In this document: positions 42,036 to 51,724 of the stretch, piece after piece
Layout of the letters: each line of letters opens with the position of its first letter
How positions within the stretch are numbered: position 1 is the first letter of the stretch
Assembly (NCBI RefSeq): GCF_016756615.1
Contig: NZ_AP023262.1
Span: 2,354,501 to 2,418,500 of the forward strand
Source: Mesorhizobium sp. L-8-3
Lineage (GTDB): Bacteria > Pseudomonadota > Alphaproteobacteria > Rhizobiales > Rhizobiaceae
Direction: 5' to 3'
DNA: 64,000 nt
Notes under the pieces: model-generated
Told to the model about the DNA's origin: nothing
Seen by the model: the letters and a program-made list of their open reading frames with translations, nothing else
Database searches by the model: none
Translations under genes and position numbers: made by a program

Positions 42036-44803
42036 GCGCGCTCGACCGGCAGTTGCGGCCGATTGAGGCCGTTTCGGCGCCGGTCAGAAGGTTCGCCGGC
42101 CGTCTCGCAAATCTGCCGATCGCGGCACGTGTGGCAGCGCTGACCGCCGCGGGCTTGATCAGTCTTGTCCTGTCCTCCGTATTCCTCACCCAGGCGCTCT
42201 ATCGCAGCGCCGACCGCATGGATGAAACCAGGGAGTTGTTCGACCGCGCCGCATCGGCAGCCGCGGCCCATGTTGCCTTCGGAGACCTGAGATACTGGCT
42301 GACGGATCTCTCCGTCAGCCTGCTGATGAATTCTCAGCGCAATGCCGGGCGGGCCCGCGAACGGCTGGAAACACAGCTTGAACACCTTGCCGAGCATTCG
42401 CCCGAGGCGGTCGAGAAGATCCGAAGAGAGGTCGACGCCTATGTCGAAACGGCGCTGCAGGCGACCGACAGCTATACCCAGGACAATCGCATCATAGGCA
42501 ACACCTTGCTGGCAAGGGCACGCACCCACAGTGCCAATGTCGATGCCGATCTCAACAGGCTGGTCGAACTGGTGAAGGCTCGGGCCGAGGCTGCCCGAAA
42601 CGAGGTTGTCGCGGAGACCCAGAGGACGGCCACGGCCGCAGCCGTCCTGGTAACCGCAGTGGTCTTGATCGGGTCGCTCCTGACCCTTCTCGTCCTCCAC
42701 TCGATCATCGCTCCGCTGCGGCGCCTGAATCGGGTGATCGGAGAGCTGACGTCCGGCAGATACGATGTCGAGATCAATGAAGAGGGCGGCGACGAATTCG
42801 GGGCAATGGCCAGAACGCTCTCGCTCTTCAAACAGAGTGTGCTCGAAAAGAAAAGGCTCGAAGACGAAGCCGAGCGACAGAGACGCACGATCGCCGCTGC
42901 GCTCGAGGCGATATCCGACGGCTTCGTCCTCTATGATCGGGACGACAGAATCCTGATCGCCAACAGCAAATATTGCGAGATCTTCCCAAGCCGCAAGCAG
43001 GAAGCGCTGCACGGCAAGAGCTTCCGGGAGATCCTGGAGCAGGATGTGGCGAAAGGGCGGGTGGACCTCAACGGCAAATCACCGAAGGAATATATCCGCG
43101 AACGCCTGCGCCTCCACGCCGACCCCGCAGGCATGGCCGAAGAGAAGCAGTTTGGCGACAAATGGGTCCGCATCACCAAGCGCAAGCCCCCTGACGGGGG
43201 GACGGTCGCCGTCTACACCGACATTACGGAACTGAAGGAGAGGCAGGTCGAACTCGAGCAGGCCAAGAGCGACGCCGAATCCGCCAGCGCGGCCAAAAGC
43301 CGCTTCCTCGCCTCGATGAGCCACGAGTTGCGCACGCCACTCAACGCGATCATCGGATACAGCGAAATGCTGATCGAGGAGGCGCGCGACCAGGAAGATG
43401 ACCAGCTTGTCCCCGATATCGAGAAGATAGCGTCCGCCGGACGGCATCTCCTGTCGCTCATCAACGACATCCTCGATCTCTCGAAGATTGAAGCGAACAA
43501 GATGGAGATCTTCCTCGAATCCTTCGACGTCGCCGAACTGCTCAGCGATGTGAAGCTCACCGTCTCGCCGCTGATGGCGAAGAACCGGAACGAGTTCGTG
43601 CAGGACCTTCAGGGTGACCTTGGGACGATGTATTCGGACCAGACCAAACTGCGCCAGAACTTGTTCAACCTGCTCAGCAATGCGGCCAAGTTCACCGAAA
43701 GCGGTCGGATAACCCTCGCGGTGCGCCGCGAAAGACGGGCGGATGGCGACTGGCTCGTCTTCCAGGTGGCCGACACGGGGATCGGCATGACGCCGGAGCA
43801 GCAGGACAGGCTTTTCAATGCCTTCACGCAGGCCGATGCTTCCACAACGCGGAACTATGGCGGGACCGGACTGGGCTTGAGCATCACCCGCAGCTTCTGC
43901 CGCATGATAGGCGGCGTCGTGACGGTCGAGAGTGAAGTCGGAAAAGGCTCGATCTTCACAATGGAAGTTCCTGCGGACGTTCCGGCGGAACGCAACGAGG
44001 AGACCGAAAACCTTCCTGCTGCCGCGCCGACGCCGATCATTCGGCCGGATCGTGCTGTCCTCATCATCGACGACGAGCCTGCCGCCCGCAGCATCATCGC
44101 GAAAGCCCTTGCGGAAGCGGGACTTGCCTCGATGGAGGCGGCAAGTGGAGCGGAGGGAATAGCTGCCGCCCGCACACATCGGCCGGCCGCGATCGTTCTC
44201 GACATCATCATGCCGCATCAGGACGGCTGGTCGGTGTTGCGAACGCTGAAGAGCGATCCCGAACTGTGCACCATTCCCGTGATCCTTGCGACGATCCTGG
44301 CCGATCGCGACCTCGGCCTCTCGCTCGGCGCGGTCGAATATCTGACCAAGCCCATTGACACCGACAAGCTGATCCGCACGATCGAGGCTTGCGGCGGAGG
44401 CAAGCGCGACGTGCTGGTCGTTGACGATGATCGCGCTTCCCGCGAGTTCCTTCGTCGCTTTCTGGTGAAGAGGAACTGGACGGTCCACGAGGCGGGCGAC
44501 GGCGTGCGCGGCCTGGAACTGATGAAGCAGCTTCTTCCGCGCCTGGTCCTGCTCGATCTCCTCATGCCTGAAATGGATGGCTTCCAGACGCTCAGCCAGA
44601 TACAGAGAACTCCGAAGCTGCGGAATATCCCGGTCGTGGTGGTCACGTCCAAGGATCTCTCGGCAAAAGAGCTGCGTTGGCTGCGCGATCGGGCCGTCGC
44701 CGTGGTGACGAAGGGCGCTAACAGCAGGTCCCAGCTGGTCGAAGCCCTCGAGCGCCAGATCACATCGCGTGAATCGGCCGAAGTGGCTGTCGCCGGGGAC
44801 TGA
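42032..44803 (+). CDS. hybrid sensor histidine kinase (HAMP-PAS-kinase-REC-REC)
   Basis: A 923-residue membrane kinase. Order: transmembrane helix about 33-55, a periplasmic helical region to about 200, a second helix about 200-222, HAMP about 225-275, a PAS domain about 295-395, DHp with H-box [18 protein letters not shown] (His about 431), HATPase ([32 protein letters not shown]), and two receiver domains (about 672-790, VLIIDDEP; about 791-905, VLVVDDDR). In REC1 the acceptor-site Asp is in VLDIIMP; in REC2 it is in LLDLLMP. It overlaps the haem-protein gene and is followed at 24 bp by a response regulator, so it is likely the kinase of that pathway. Confidence 0.93.
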   Translation: MSALDRQLRPIEAVSAPVRRFAGRLANLPIAARVAALTAAGLISLVLSSVFLTQALYRSADRMDETRELFDRAASAAAAHVAFGDLRYWLTDLSVSLLMNSQRNAGRARERLETQLEHLAEHSPEAVEKIRREVDAYVETALQATDSYTQDNRIIGNTLLARARTHSANVDADLNRLVELVKARAEAARNEVVAETQRTATAAAVLVTAVVLIGSLLTLLVLHSIIAPLRRLNRVIGELTSGRYDVEINEEGGDEFGAMARTLSLFKQSVLEKKRLEDEAERQRRTIAAALEAISDGFVLYDRDDRILIANSKYCEIFPSRKQEALHGKSFREILEQDVAKGRVDLNGKSPKEYIRERLRLHADPAGMAEEKQFGDKWVRITKRKPPDGGTVAVYTDITELKERQVELEQAKSDAESASAAKSRFLASMSHELRTPLNAIIGYSEMLIEEARDQEDDQLVPDIEKIASAGRHLLSLINDILDLSKIEANKMEIFLESFDVAELLSDVKLTVSPLMAKNRNEFVQDLQGDLGTMYSDQTKLRQNLFNLLSNAAKFTESGRITLAVRRERRADGDWLVFQVADTGIGMTPEQQDRLFNAFTQADASTTRNYGGTGLGLSITRSFCRMIGGVVTVESEVGKGSIFTMEVPADVPAERNEETENLPAAAPTPIIRPDRAVLIIDDEPAARSIIAKALAEAGLASMEAASGAEGIAAARTHRPAAIVLDIIMPHQDGWSVLRTLKSDPELCTIPVILATILADRDLGLSLGAVEYLTKPIDTDKLIRTIEACGGGKRDVLVVDDDRASREFLRRFLVKRNWTVHEAGDGVRGLELMKQLLPRLVLLDLLMPEMDGFQTLSQIQRTPKLRNIPVVVVTSKDLSAKELRWLRDRAVAVVTKGANSRSQLVEALERQITSRESAEVAVAGD

Positions 44804-44827
44804 AGGAATGACCGAAGGAAACCAGGA

Positions 44828-45199
44828 ATGACGAAAATCCTTCTGGTGGAAGATAACGAGATGAACCGGGACATGCTTTCACGGCGATTGTCCCGTCGCG
44901 GCTTCGAAGTGCTGATTGCGGACAATGGAAAGGCCGGCGTGGAGCTTGCCATCTCCGAGAAGCCGGATCTGATCCTCATGGACATGAGCTTGCCTGTAAT
45001 GGATGGTTGGGAAGCGACCCGGCGGATCAAGACCGATCCGGCTACATCAGCCATTCCGGTCGTCGCGCTCACCGCGCATGCGATGGCGAGCGATCGGGAC
45101 ATGGCGCTCGAAGCCGGTTGCGACGACTATGACAGCAAGCCGGTCGACTTGTCGCGGCTGGTCCAGAAGATCGAGCATCTGCTCGCCGCGGAACGCTGA
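44828..45199 (+). CDS. single-domain response regulator
   Basis: A 123-residue CheY-like receiver with the acidic pair (LLVEDNEMNRDML), the phospho-acceptor Asp (LILMDMSLPVMDGWEATRRI), Thr (VVALTAHAM) and Lys (YDSKPVDLSRL). There is no output domain, so it is a phosphate shuttle. GGAAACCAGGA precedes the ATG. It lies between the hybrid kinase and a REC-cyclase, suggesting it carries phosphate between them. Confidence 0.93.
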   Translation: MTKILLVEDNEMNRDMLSRRLSRRGFEVLIADNGKAGVELAISEKPDLILMDMSLPVMDGWEATRRIKTDPATSAIPVVALTAHAMASDRDMALEAGCDDYDSKPVDLSRLVQKIEHLLAAER

Positions 45200-45215
45200 G
45201 CGCAGCCGGGCCACA

Positions 45216-46772
45216 ATGAGTGCCGGGAACGAATTCCAGCGCAATGCCATCGCCGCCCACGTGGCGCAGCGGCTGGCCGGCCCCGCGCGAGCAATCCTCG
45301 GGTTCCAGGAATTGCTCACCGAGCAGGCGCGGGATTTCGGTCTGACCCACATGCTGACCGACCTCGAGCGGATCGGGGAAGCTGCCAGGCAGCTGAACGG
45401 GCTTGTGGATCACTTGGTCGACGGCAAGGTCGAAAGGCAGGAGGGAGAGGGAGCCGAAGCGGAGGCGAGGATTCGGCACGATCTGCGCACGCCACTCAAT
45501 GCCATCATCGGCTATTCGGAAATGATGCTCGAGGACGCGGGTGACCGGCACACGCTGAAGGAGGATCTCTGCGAGATGCTCGCGGCGGCCGCCGAGCTTC
45601 TGAAACATGTCGACGCCATCGCGGGACTCTCGCGAGGGGAGGCCATCGAGACGATTCAGCCCACAGATCAGACCAGGATAGATGCCGCGCAACTCGAACG
45701 GGTACTATTCAGGTCCGAGCACCAGGCTATGCCCGAACGGGGCGGCAGGATTCTGGTCGTCGATGACGTCGCCAGCAATCGGGATATTCTCTCCCGCCGG
45801 CTGCGGCGCGAAGGCCACCGGACCGCCACCGCAGATTCCGGCATCTCCGCGCTCGCGCGGCTGGCTGAGGACGAGTTCGACCTGATCCTGCTCGACATAT
45901 TGATGCCCGACATCAACGGCATCGAACTGCTCTCGCGGCTCAAGGCGGACAGTCGATGGCGGCACATTCCGGTGATCATGATTTCGGGCCTGAGCGAGGT
46001 CGCGGCGGTGGCCCGCTGCATCGAGGCGGGGGCCGACGACTACCTGACGAAACCGTTCAATCCCGTCCTGCTTCGCGCCCGCATCAACTCCACCCTCGAA
46101 AAGAAGCGCTGGCTCGACCGCGAACGCCGCTACCTGCTGCAGATCGAAGCGGAGAAACGACGTGCCGACTTGCTTCTTCACGCGATCCTGCCAGGCCAGG
46201 TCGTCAGCCGCTTACAGGACGGCGAGGAGGTCATCGCCGATCGCTTCGAGGAGGTTTCGATCCTGTTTGCCGATATCGTAGGCTTCTCGGCCATCGCGGC
46301 GAGATTGCAACCATCCGAGCTGGTCGACCGCCTGGATGGCATGTTCAGCAAGTTTGACCTGCTCGCGCAGGAACATCGCGTGGAGAAGATCAAGACGATC
46401 GGGGATGCCTATATGGCCGCCTGCGGAGTCCCCGAGCCCGCATCGGACCACGCCGACAGGATCGTGGCACTTGGCAAATCCATGCTGGATTCGTTGCGGA
46501 ACATGCCGCCCGATGTCGAACCTTTTCGGATCCGCGTCGGCATCCATTCGGGACCTGTCGTGGCGGGGCTGATCGGCCGGCATCGTTTCGTTTACGACGT
46601 GTGGGGAGAGACCGTGAATATTGCGAGCCGCCTCGAATCGCAGGGTGTCGCCGGTCGCATGCAGATCTCGGAATCGACCAGGCGCGCCCTTCAAAGCCCC
46701 TGGGCACTGGAGCCGCGGTGCTCGCTCGATCTGCGTGGCATCGGTGCGGTGGGGGCCTATCTTGTGCGATAG
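45216..46772 (+). CDS. DHp-like / receiver / class III cyclase protein
   Basis: A 518-residue protein. Its N-terminus has a histidine-containing, kinase-like dimerisation segment ([22 protein letters not shown], His about 88) without an ATPase domain. A receiver domain spans about 175-295 (ILVVDDVASN, ILLDILMPDINGIE, YLTKPFN). A class III cyclase domain follows (about 340-510) with metal Asp in LFADIVGF, purine-type Lys and Asp in KIKTIGDAYMA, and VYDVWGETVNIASRLE. The ATG at 45216 follows the response regulator after 16 bp. This makes it the probable output of the phosphorelay, converting phosphorylation into cyclic nucleotide production. Confidence 0.88.
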   Translation: MSAGNEFQRNAIAAHVAQRLAGPARAILGFQELLTEQARDFGLTHMLTDLERIGEAARQLNGLVDHLVDGKVERQEGEGAEAEARIRHDLRTPLNAIIGYSEMMLEDAGDRHTLKEDLCEMLAAAAELLKHVDAIAGLSRGEAIETIQPTDQTRIDAAQLERVLFRSEHQAMPERGGRILVVDDVASNRDILSRRLRREGHRTATADSGISALARLAEDEFDLILLDILMPDINGIELLSRLKADSRWRHIPVIMISGLSEVAAVARCIEAGADDYLTKPFNPVLLRARINSTLEKKRWLDRERRYLLQIEAEKRRADLLLHAILPGQVVSRLQDGEEVIADRFEEVSILFADIVGFSAIAARLQPSELVDRLDGMFSKFDLLAQEHRVEKIKTIGDAYMAACGVPEPASDHADRIVALGKSMLDSLRNMPPDVEPFRIRVGIHSGPVVAGLIGRHRFVYDVWGETVNIASRLESQGVAGRMQISESTRRALQSPWALEPRCSLDLRGIGAVGAYLVR

Positions 46773-47209
46773 GGCGTCGTACCCCTGCGTCGGCAGGGCA
46801 TGACGCCGGCCGCTCCCGCTACGGATGGGAGCACCCGTGCCGCTGCAGGGTCGCGCGACCATTCCTGCACGCAAAGGACACCCTAACGTTTCCGAAATCG
46901 ATTCCGATTTCCGGGCCCATGCGCCAATGCCAGCACCCTGCTGCGAGCAATCGTGCATGCATTCCTTGGAGGGATCAGTCTGGAATCGGGGCGGTCGCGA
47001 CCTTGTCCGAACTCGCTGCGGCTGGGAAGCTGGACACGTCCTGCGTCTCGCACGTGCCGCGACCAACCCTTCTCTGGTCTTGCCGAAGCCATTCTTGATG
47101 GGCGGCAGCCGCCGACGATGCAACTCCAACCGCTGATGCGCTGGCCTCCGGCAGAGTGGAGCTCCCAGGCCCGGCTCATTTGAACGGCGGCACCAGGATG
47201 CATGCGGGG
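46773..47209. other. 437-bp intergenic region, convergent
   Basis: Lies between the converging REC-cyclase and SAM-cyclase genes. I see no supported gene; the frames are short, without ribosome-binding sites or motifs. No clear terminator hairpin was identified. Confidence 0.45.
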
Positions 47210-50200
47210 CTAATGCACCGACTGATTCGAGGGACCCAGAGCTTGCGTGCGGGTATCTATCCGGGCCCTCCTTTGTCTGATCAGACCGAACCATTGACGT
47301 TCCCCGGTCTGATTTCCCACGGCCTCCGCTTCGTCGAGCCAGCGCGTAGCCGAGCGGATGTTGCCTTTCCTGACCTCGATATCTGACAGCTGCACGAGTT
47401 GCATGGTGCGGTGGATCATCACGCCCATGGCGTTGTATGCCTCGATGGACTTCAGGATTTTGTCTCGGCCTTCGTCGAATTTTCCTTTCTCAGCCAGCGC
47501 CGCGCCTTCGAAGATTTCGGCATAGGCCAGCCAAAAGGGAAAGCGGCGATCCTTTGAAATCGCTCGCAACGCTTCGGTGTGCTCGATCAGCCCCTCGAAG
47601 TCCGCGGTCAGGAGCTTCAGCCCGCCTGCCATGGAATGCGACAACGCCATGCTATAGGGATGTTTCATGTCATAGGCTCGTACCAGCCCGACCGCAACTT
47701 CAGAGGCACCTTCCTCTTTGCTGCCCTCCAGCCACATCGCGTAGCCGCCCAGGACGTGCGCGACCACACGCGGGCAGACTGCGAACCGGTCGGCAAGCTC
47801 CCTAGTATCCATATCCTGGGTAAGAGCCTTGACTTGCCCAAAGTGGTATCGGGTCCGTCCGAACTCTCCCATGATCCAACAACTGCTTCCCGCGCAGCGA
47901 TGTGCCAAGATTCTCCTTTCGGGTGCCGAATCGTTTTCCGAAAGGTTGAGCATTTCCTCTGCAAAGCGCTGCGACAGATCCAGATAGCCCGCCATCCACC
48001 GGTGCCCCCAAAGCCCAAACAGCGCACGAAACCGGGCCTGATCGTCACCCAACTCGACCGAGATTTCTTCGGCCCTTTCGAAGGCCCGAATGGTCTCCCT
48101 GGATGTGTAGCCTTCAACAGAAATAAGCGGTGTACCGATGGCACTTTCTATCTCGAGCTCGAGCGCCAGAGCCTCCGGCGTCGCCATGTTCATCTTGCCG
48201 CGTGTCAGATCGCGGGCATGCTGGAGGTGTTTGAGTGCCTCGATATTCGCTGAGCGGTGGGTTGCCTTTACTCCTGCGTCTATCAGATAGCGGACTGCTT
48301 TCTCGATCCGTCGGCATTCCTCGCAATGGCGCGCCAGAACCTCGGGCAACTGATTGCAGGTTTCTTTGTAGTCGCGTTCGAGCGCCCCGACGATTTTCGC
48401 GTGAATATCACGACGATCCTTGCGCAGCAAAAGCTGATAGGCCACGTCCTGAATCAAAGCGTGGCCGAACACCAGAGGATCGTCTTTCGTCTCCGGAAAG
48501 GACCGGATCACGCGAGCCTGTGCCAGTTCGGAAACAGCGGCCTGGAATCTGTCCGGCGCATATCCCGAAACGCGTTGCAGCAAATCCTGCGGGACCTCGT
48601 GTCCGATGGCAGCGGCGATTTGCGCAAGGTGTTTTGCGCTTGGTAGGGCGTCGAGCCGCGCCGAAAGCGAATCCACCAGGCTGTCGGGAACGAGATGGTC
48701 GTCCTTGGTTGCCTCTTCAGACTCGAACTCGCGGCTGATCAGGCGTTCGACCACCGATTTGGTCAGTTCCTCAATGAATAGCGGAACGCCTTCTCCCCGC
48801 CGCGCGATCGTGCGCACCGTTTCAGGAGGTATCTCATACGGGTGCGCCACATTTCGTACCAGATCCATGACGACCGGATCAGGCAACCGGTCCAGCCGTA
48901 TCTCGAGCGGCAAATCCAGCGGCGGCGGGCCATGCTCAGCGCCGGACCGAGACGTGGCAATCAGCATGACTGACTCGCCCGTCAATTTCTTGCGATACAG
49001 ATCGACGAGGCGCAGAGTGGTTGGGTCAGCCCAATGCATGTCTTCAAACAGAAGCAGCAGCGGCCGCTGCTGCGCCATGGCAATTGAGTGGCTAACCAGC
49101 AGTAGAAGCGTCTCTTCCATCTGCTGACGTGGGGTCATGTCGAGTGTCACCGCCCGCTCTGCGGCGTCTATCGACAAGAGCGCGGTCAGGAGCGCCAGAC
49201 CTTTCGCGTCCGGGTCTTCTTTGGGCCCGAGCCAAGCCGATGCTGCATCCAGCAAGCTCGGTTCACCAGTTGCAACCAGGGCCTCGAGTTCCCGGGTCAA
49301 CCGCGTCACCACAGGGCGGAGCGGCGTTCCCGTGTGATGTGGGGAACACTGAAAGGTCAGGACGTCCTTACTTTCGGTCCGGATCGCATCGAGAAACGCG
49401 CTCGACAACCGCGACTTGCCAATTCCGGCAGGACCGGCAATCAGGATTGCCTGACCGGAGCCTGCCTTGGTCCGCGCCCAGCAGTCGAGCAGACGTTCAA
49501 GTTCGTCGCTCCGGCCTATCAGCGGTGCAAGTGATCTCCTGTTGCGCAACTCGAAGCGCGTCTTGGTCTTGATTTCTCGACGCACCCGGTACGGCGTAAT
49601 CAGCTCGGGTATTCCCTTCAGGATACGTGGCTCCAGCGCCTCGTATTCAAACCGCTCTCCTGCAAGTTTTTGGATTTGAGGGCTGACGAGGATTTCGCCC
49701 GGAGCTGCCACCGATTGCAGCAGCTGTGCAATATTGGGAGCGTCGCCCACAATATCATTGCTACGCGTGCCGGCGTCGAGCGCGCCGACGACAGCCAGCC
49801 CGGAATGCAGGCCGATGCGGACTTGAACCTCGATTCGATCGCCCGTTTCCGTCCGGATCGGCGCGTTCCTGTTGGCCTTCAAGCAATCAAGGGCCGCCAG
49901 CACCGCGCGTTCGACGTCGTCTTCGTGTGCGCTTGGATAGCCGAACAGGGCGAGAACGCCGTCCCCCATGACCTTTGCGACATGACCTCCAAAGCGCTCG
50001 ATCGCTGCCTTGGTCCGTAGGGTATACGCTCTAATGACATCGGCGAAATCCTCGGGATCGAGGCGCTTCGACAGCGCAGTAGATCCCACCATGTCACAGA
50101 ACAGGATCGTCAGGTGCCGCCGTTCGGCTAGCAAGCCTTCAAAGTCCGACTGAAGGTAGCCGATGGCCGGTCCCGGGAGTTTGCTGGCAGCAAAAAGCAG

Positions 50201-50362
50201 CTTGCGCCGATCTCCGACCGGCAAGCCCAGCTCCTTTAGATCGCCTTCCGTCAGGAGGCCCAAGCTGTCCAGATCGACGCCGGTTTCCGAAAGCACTCCC
50301 GCGTGGCGATCCAATCGGTGCCGTTTGAGAAATGCCAGCAGGTCGCCTTTGCGTTTGGACAA
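47210..50362 (-). CDS. SAM domain - class III cyclase - AAA ATPase - TPR signalling protein
   Basis: A 1050-residue protein. A SAM domain occupies about 1-60 (FLKRHRLDRHAGVLSETGVDLDSLGLLTEGDLKELGL). The cyclase domain (about 80-250) shows metal Asp in LFCDMVGSTAL, KVMGDGVLALFG, and SNDIVGDAPNIAQLL. The normal Asn-x-x-x-Arg of the last motif reads NIAQLL, so the transition-state arginine is absent and activity is doubtful. A STAND/AAA-type ATPase follows at about 290-550 (LIAGPAGIGKSRLSSAF, LLLLFEDMHWADPTT), then TPR-like helices. It is the distal gene on the minus strand below tfuA (130 bp gap) and may or may not be co-expressed. Confidence 0.9.
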   Translation of the reverse strand: MSKRKGDLLAFLKRHRLDRHAGVLSETGVDLDSLGLLTEGDLKELGLPVGDRRKLLFAASKLPGPAIGYLQSDFEGLLAERRHLTILFCDMVGSTALSKRLDPEDFADVIRAYTLRTKAAIERFGGHVAKVMGDGVLALFGYPSAHEDDVERAVLAALDCLKANRNAPIRTETGDRIEVQVRIGLHSGLAVVGALDAGTRSNDIVGDAPNIAQLLQSVAAPGEILVSPQIQKLAGERFEYEALEPRILKGIPELITPYRVRREIKTKTRFELRNRRSLAPLIGRSDELERLLDCWARTKAGSGQAILIAGPAGIGKSRLSSAFLDAIRTESKDVLTFQCSPHHTGTPLRPVVTRLTRELEALVATGEPSLLDAASAWLGPKEDPDAKGLALLTALLSIDAAERAVTLDMTPRQQMEETLLLLVSHSIAMAQQRPLLLLFEDMHWADPTTLRLVDLYRKKLTGESVMLIATSRSGAEHGPPPLDLPLEIRLDRLPDPVVMDLVRNVAHPYEIPPETVRTIARRGEGVPLFIEELTKSVVERLISREFESEEATKDDHLVPDSLVDSLSARLDALPSAKHLAQIAAAIGHEVPQDLLQRVSGYAPDRFQAAVSELAQARVIRSFPETKDDPLVFGHALIQDVAYQLLLRKDRRDIHAKIVGALERDYKETCNQLPEVLARHCEECRRIEKAVRYLIDAGVKATHRSANIEALKHLQHARDLTRGKMNMATPEALALELEIESAIGTPLISVEGYTSRETIRAFERAEEISVELGDDQARFRALFGLWGHRWMAGYLDLSQRFAEEMLNLSENDSAPERRILAHRCAGSSCWIMGEFGRTRYHFGQVKALTQDMDTRELADRFAVCPRVVAHVLGGYAMWLEGSKEEGASEVAVGLVRAYDMKHPYSMALSHSMAGGLKLLTADFEGLIEHTEALRAISKDRRFPFWLAYAEIFEGAALAEKGKFDEGRDKILKSIEAYNAMGVMIHRTMQLVQLSDIEVRKGNIRSATRWLDEAEAVGNQTGERQWFGLIRQRRARIDTRTQALGPSNQSVH

Positions 50363-50492
50363 CTGCGGCGCCTCCCAGTTTGGTCCGCCGATTTTATGTC
50401 ATGGGGCTCAAAGCGTCCAGAAGAGGATCCCCGCGCCGAGGGCGGAATTGGCGGCAATAGATTCCCCAATTGCGCATCGTTATGTTCGTTCC

Positions 50493-51716
50493 TCAATGCC
50501 CTTCGGCAGGTTGGCGCACGTTTCGCGATCTTTGCCAGACCGGCAGCGTGGCATTGCCCGATGCCGGGTGTCGGAAGAGAACGCTGCGGGTCAACGCGAA
50601 AATACGAGCACGGTCGCGCTTGTAGCCTCGCAGCTTCCGCGCAAGTGCCGACCGGGGGCCGGTTCGATCGATGAGGTCTTCCCAGCCGTGGGCGTTGTGG
50701 GCGCAAGCAATCTCTACTCGGGCGCGCGCGAAATCCCGAGGGCTGCCCGACAGATGGAGTTCTTCGGCCAGCAATCTTGACCGGCTAAATGCCGTGAAGC
50801 GCATCAACAATGCTCCGAGTTCGGCGGACGGTGCCTGGAGGTCGACGTTCTGAACGAATTCAGAGATATGACCGTGTCGGAGCGCAGCAGAAAGTCCGCC
50901 CGCATCGGCGATCGCATCACTCTGGCCCGACAGCCAAAGCCACTCGAAGAAGGCGGGCAGAATCGTGCCTGGGTCCATACCGTCCAGCGGATCCCAAGTG
51001 CGCTCACGGTCTTTCGAAATGGTTTCGAAAGGCCGGCTCCGGTCCTGCCTCGGTGCCGCCACGATTGCGCCAACACGGAGCTGCCGCGCTGCCCAACGAC
51101 AGCAGGCAAGCGCATCCTCGCGTTTGACATCGCAGGACTTGAGCGAGGCAAGCTGGCTCCGCGAGAGCCGAACCCGTGCGCTTTCTGCGACCGTGGTCCA
51201 GTCACGGCGCTCATATGGCAAGAGCTCGGCTGCCTGTACCATCGCCTCCGCTTCGGTCCGGTCCAGGAGTCCGGAACGGCAGGCTCGGCGCAAGGCGAAG
51301 CGCATGTTGACGAGCGACTGGGAAAGCGCTGGATAGGGCGCCTCCGGCCGAAACATGACTGCCACCTCGTCCTCGGAAGTCAGCAGTCGGCGACGGAACA
51401 TGCGGTAGACGCGCCCATGGCCTGCCGCGCCCGCCGGCCCACAATCGACGGCCCGCAGCGCCCCCATGCTTGAAGCGCCGATGACCGCCGCCCCGTCCTG
51501 CAGCACGTCCACCACTTCGCGCGGCGACACTGCCAACAGATTTGTAAACACCCCGTCCAGAATTACGAAAACTGAGAAATCGAGGAGCCGAAGCCGATAC
51601 AAGTCGCCACGCCGCACTGGCGGAGCAATGACGGAGTCCGGCAGTACGGCGCAGATCAGATCGTGCGGGCAAGATGGACCGACAAAAACAACCGTTTGCA
51701 ACCCCGCAGAAGGCAT
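50493..51716 (-). CDS. tfuA: TfuA-like RiPP-associated protein
   Basis: A 407-residue TfuA domain protein. Diagnostic segments: VVFVGPSCPHD near the start, IAPPVRRGDLYRL, VILDGVFTNLLAVSPREVVDVLQDGAAVIGASSMGALRAVDC, GRVYRMFRRR, and DEVAVMFRPEAPYPALSQSLVNMRFAL. TfuA proteins partner YcaO enzymes and are linked to thioamide formation in RiPPs and in methyl-coenzyme M reductase. The C-terminal half (about 215-407) is less conserved. Start at 51716 lies 8 bp after the ycaO stop, showing operon structure. Next upstream on the same strand are ycaO and the peptide gene. Confidence 0.87.
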   Translation of the reverse strand: MPSAGLQTVVFVGPSCPHDLICAVLPDSVIAPPVRRGDLYRLRLLDFSVFVILDGVFTNLLAVSPREVVDVLQDGAAVIGASSMGALRAVDCGPAGAAGHGRVYRMFRRRLLTSEDEVAVMFRPEAPYPALSQSLVNMRFALRRACRSGLLDRTEAEAMVQAAELLPYERRDWTTVAESARVRLSRSQLASLKSCDVKREDALACCRWAARQLRVGAIVAAPRQDRSRPFETISKDRERTWDPLDGMDPGTILPAFFEWLWLSGQSDAIADAGGLSAALRHGHISEFVQNVDLQAPSAELGALLMRFTAFSRSRLLAEELHLSGSPRDFARARVEIACAHNAHGWEDLIDRTGPRSALARKLRGYKRDRARIFALTRSVLFRHPASGNATLPVWQRSRNVRQPAEGH

Positions 51717-51724
51717 TGGTCAGA

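Noticed and set aside
45003..45215. N-terminal extension of the REC-cyclase frame overlapping the response regulator
   Set aside because: The overlap is out of frame with the response regulator gene; the ATG at 45216 begins the conserved part.
46773..47209. Short frames between the two converging cyclase genes
   Set aside because: No ribosome-binding sites or conserved motifs; the frames resemble chance GC-rich openings.
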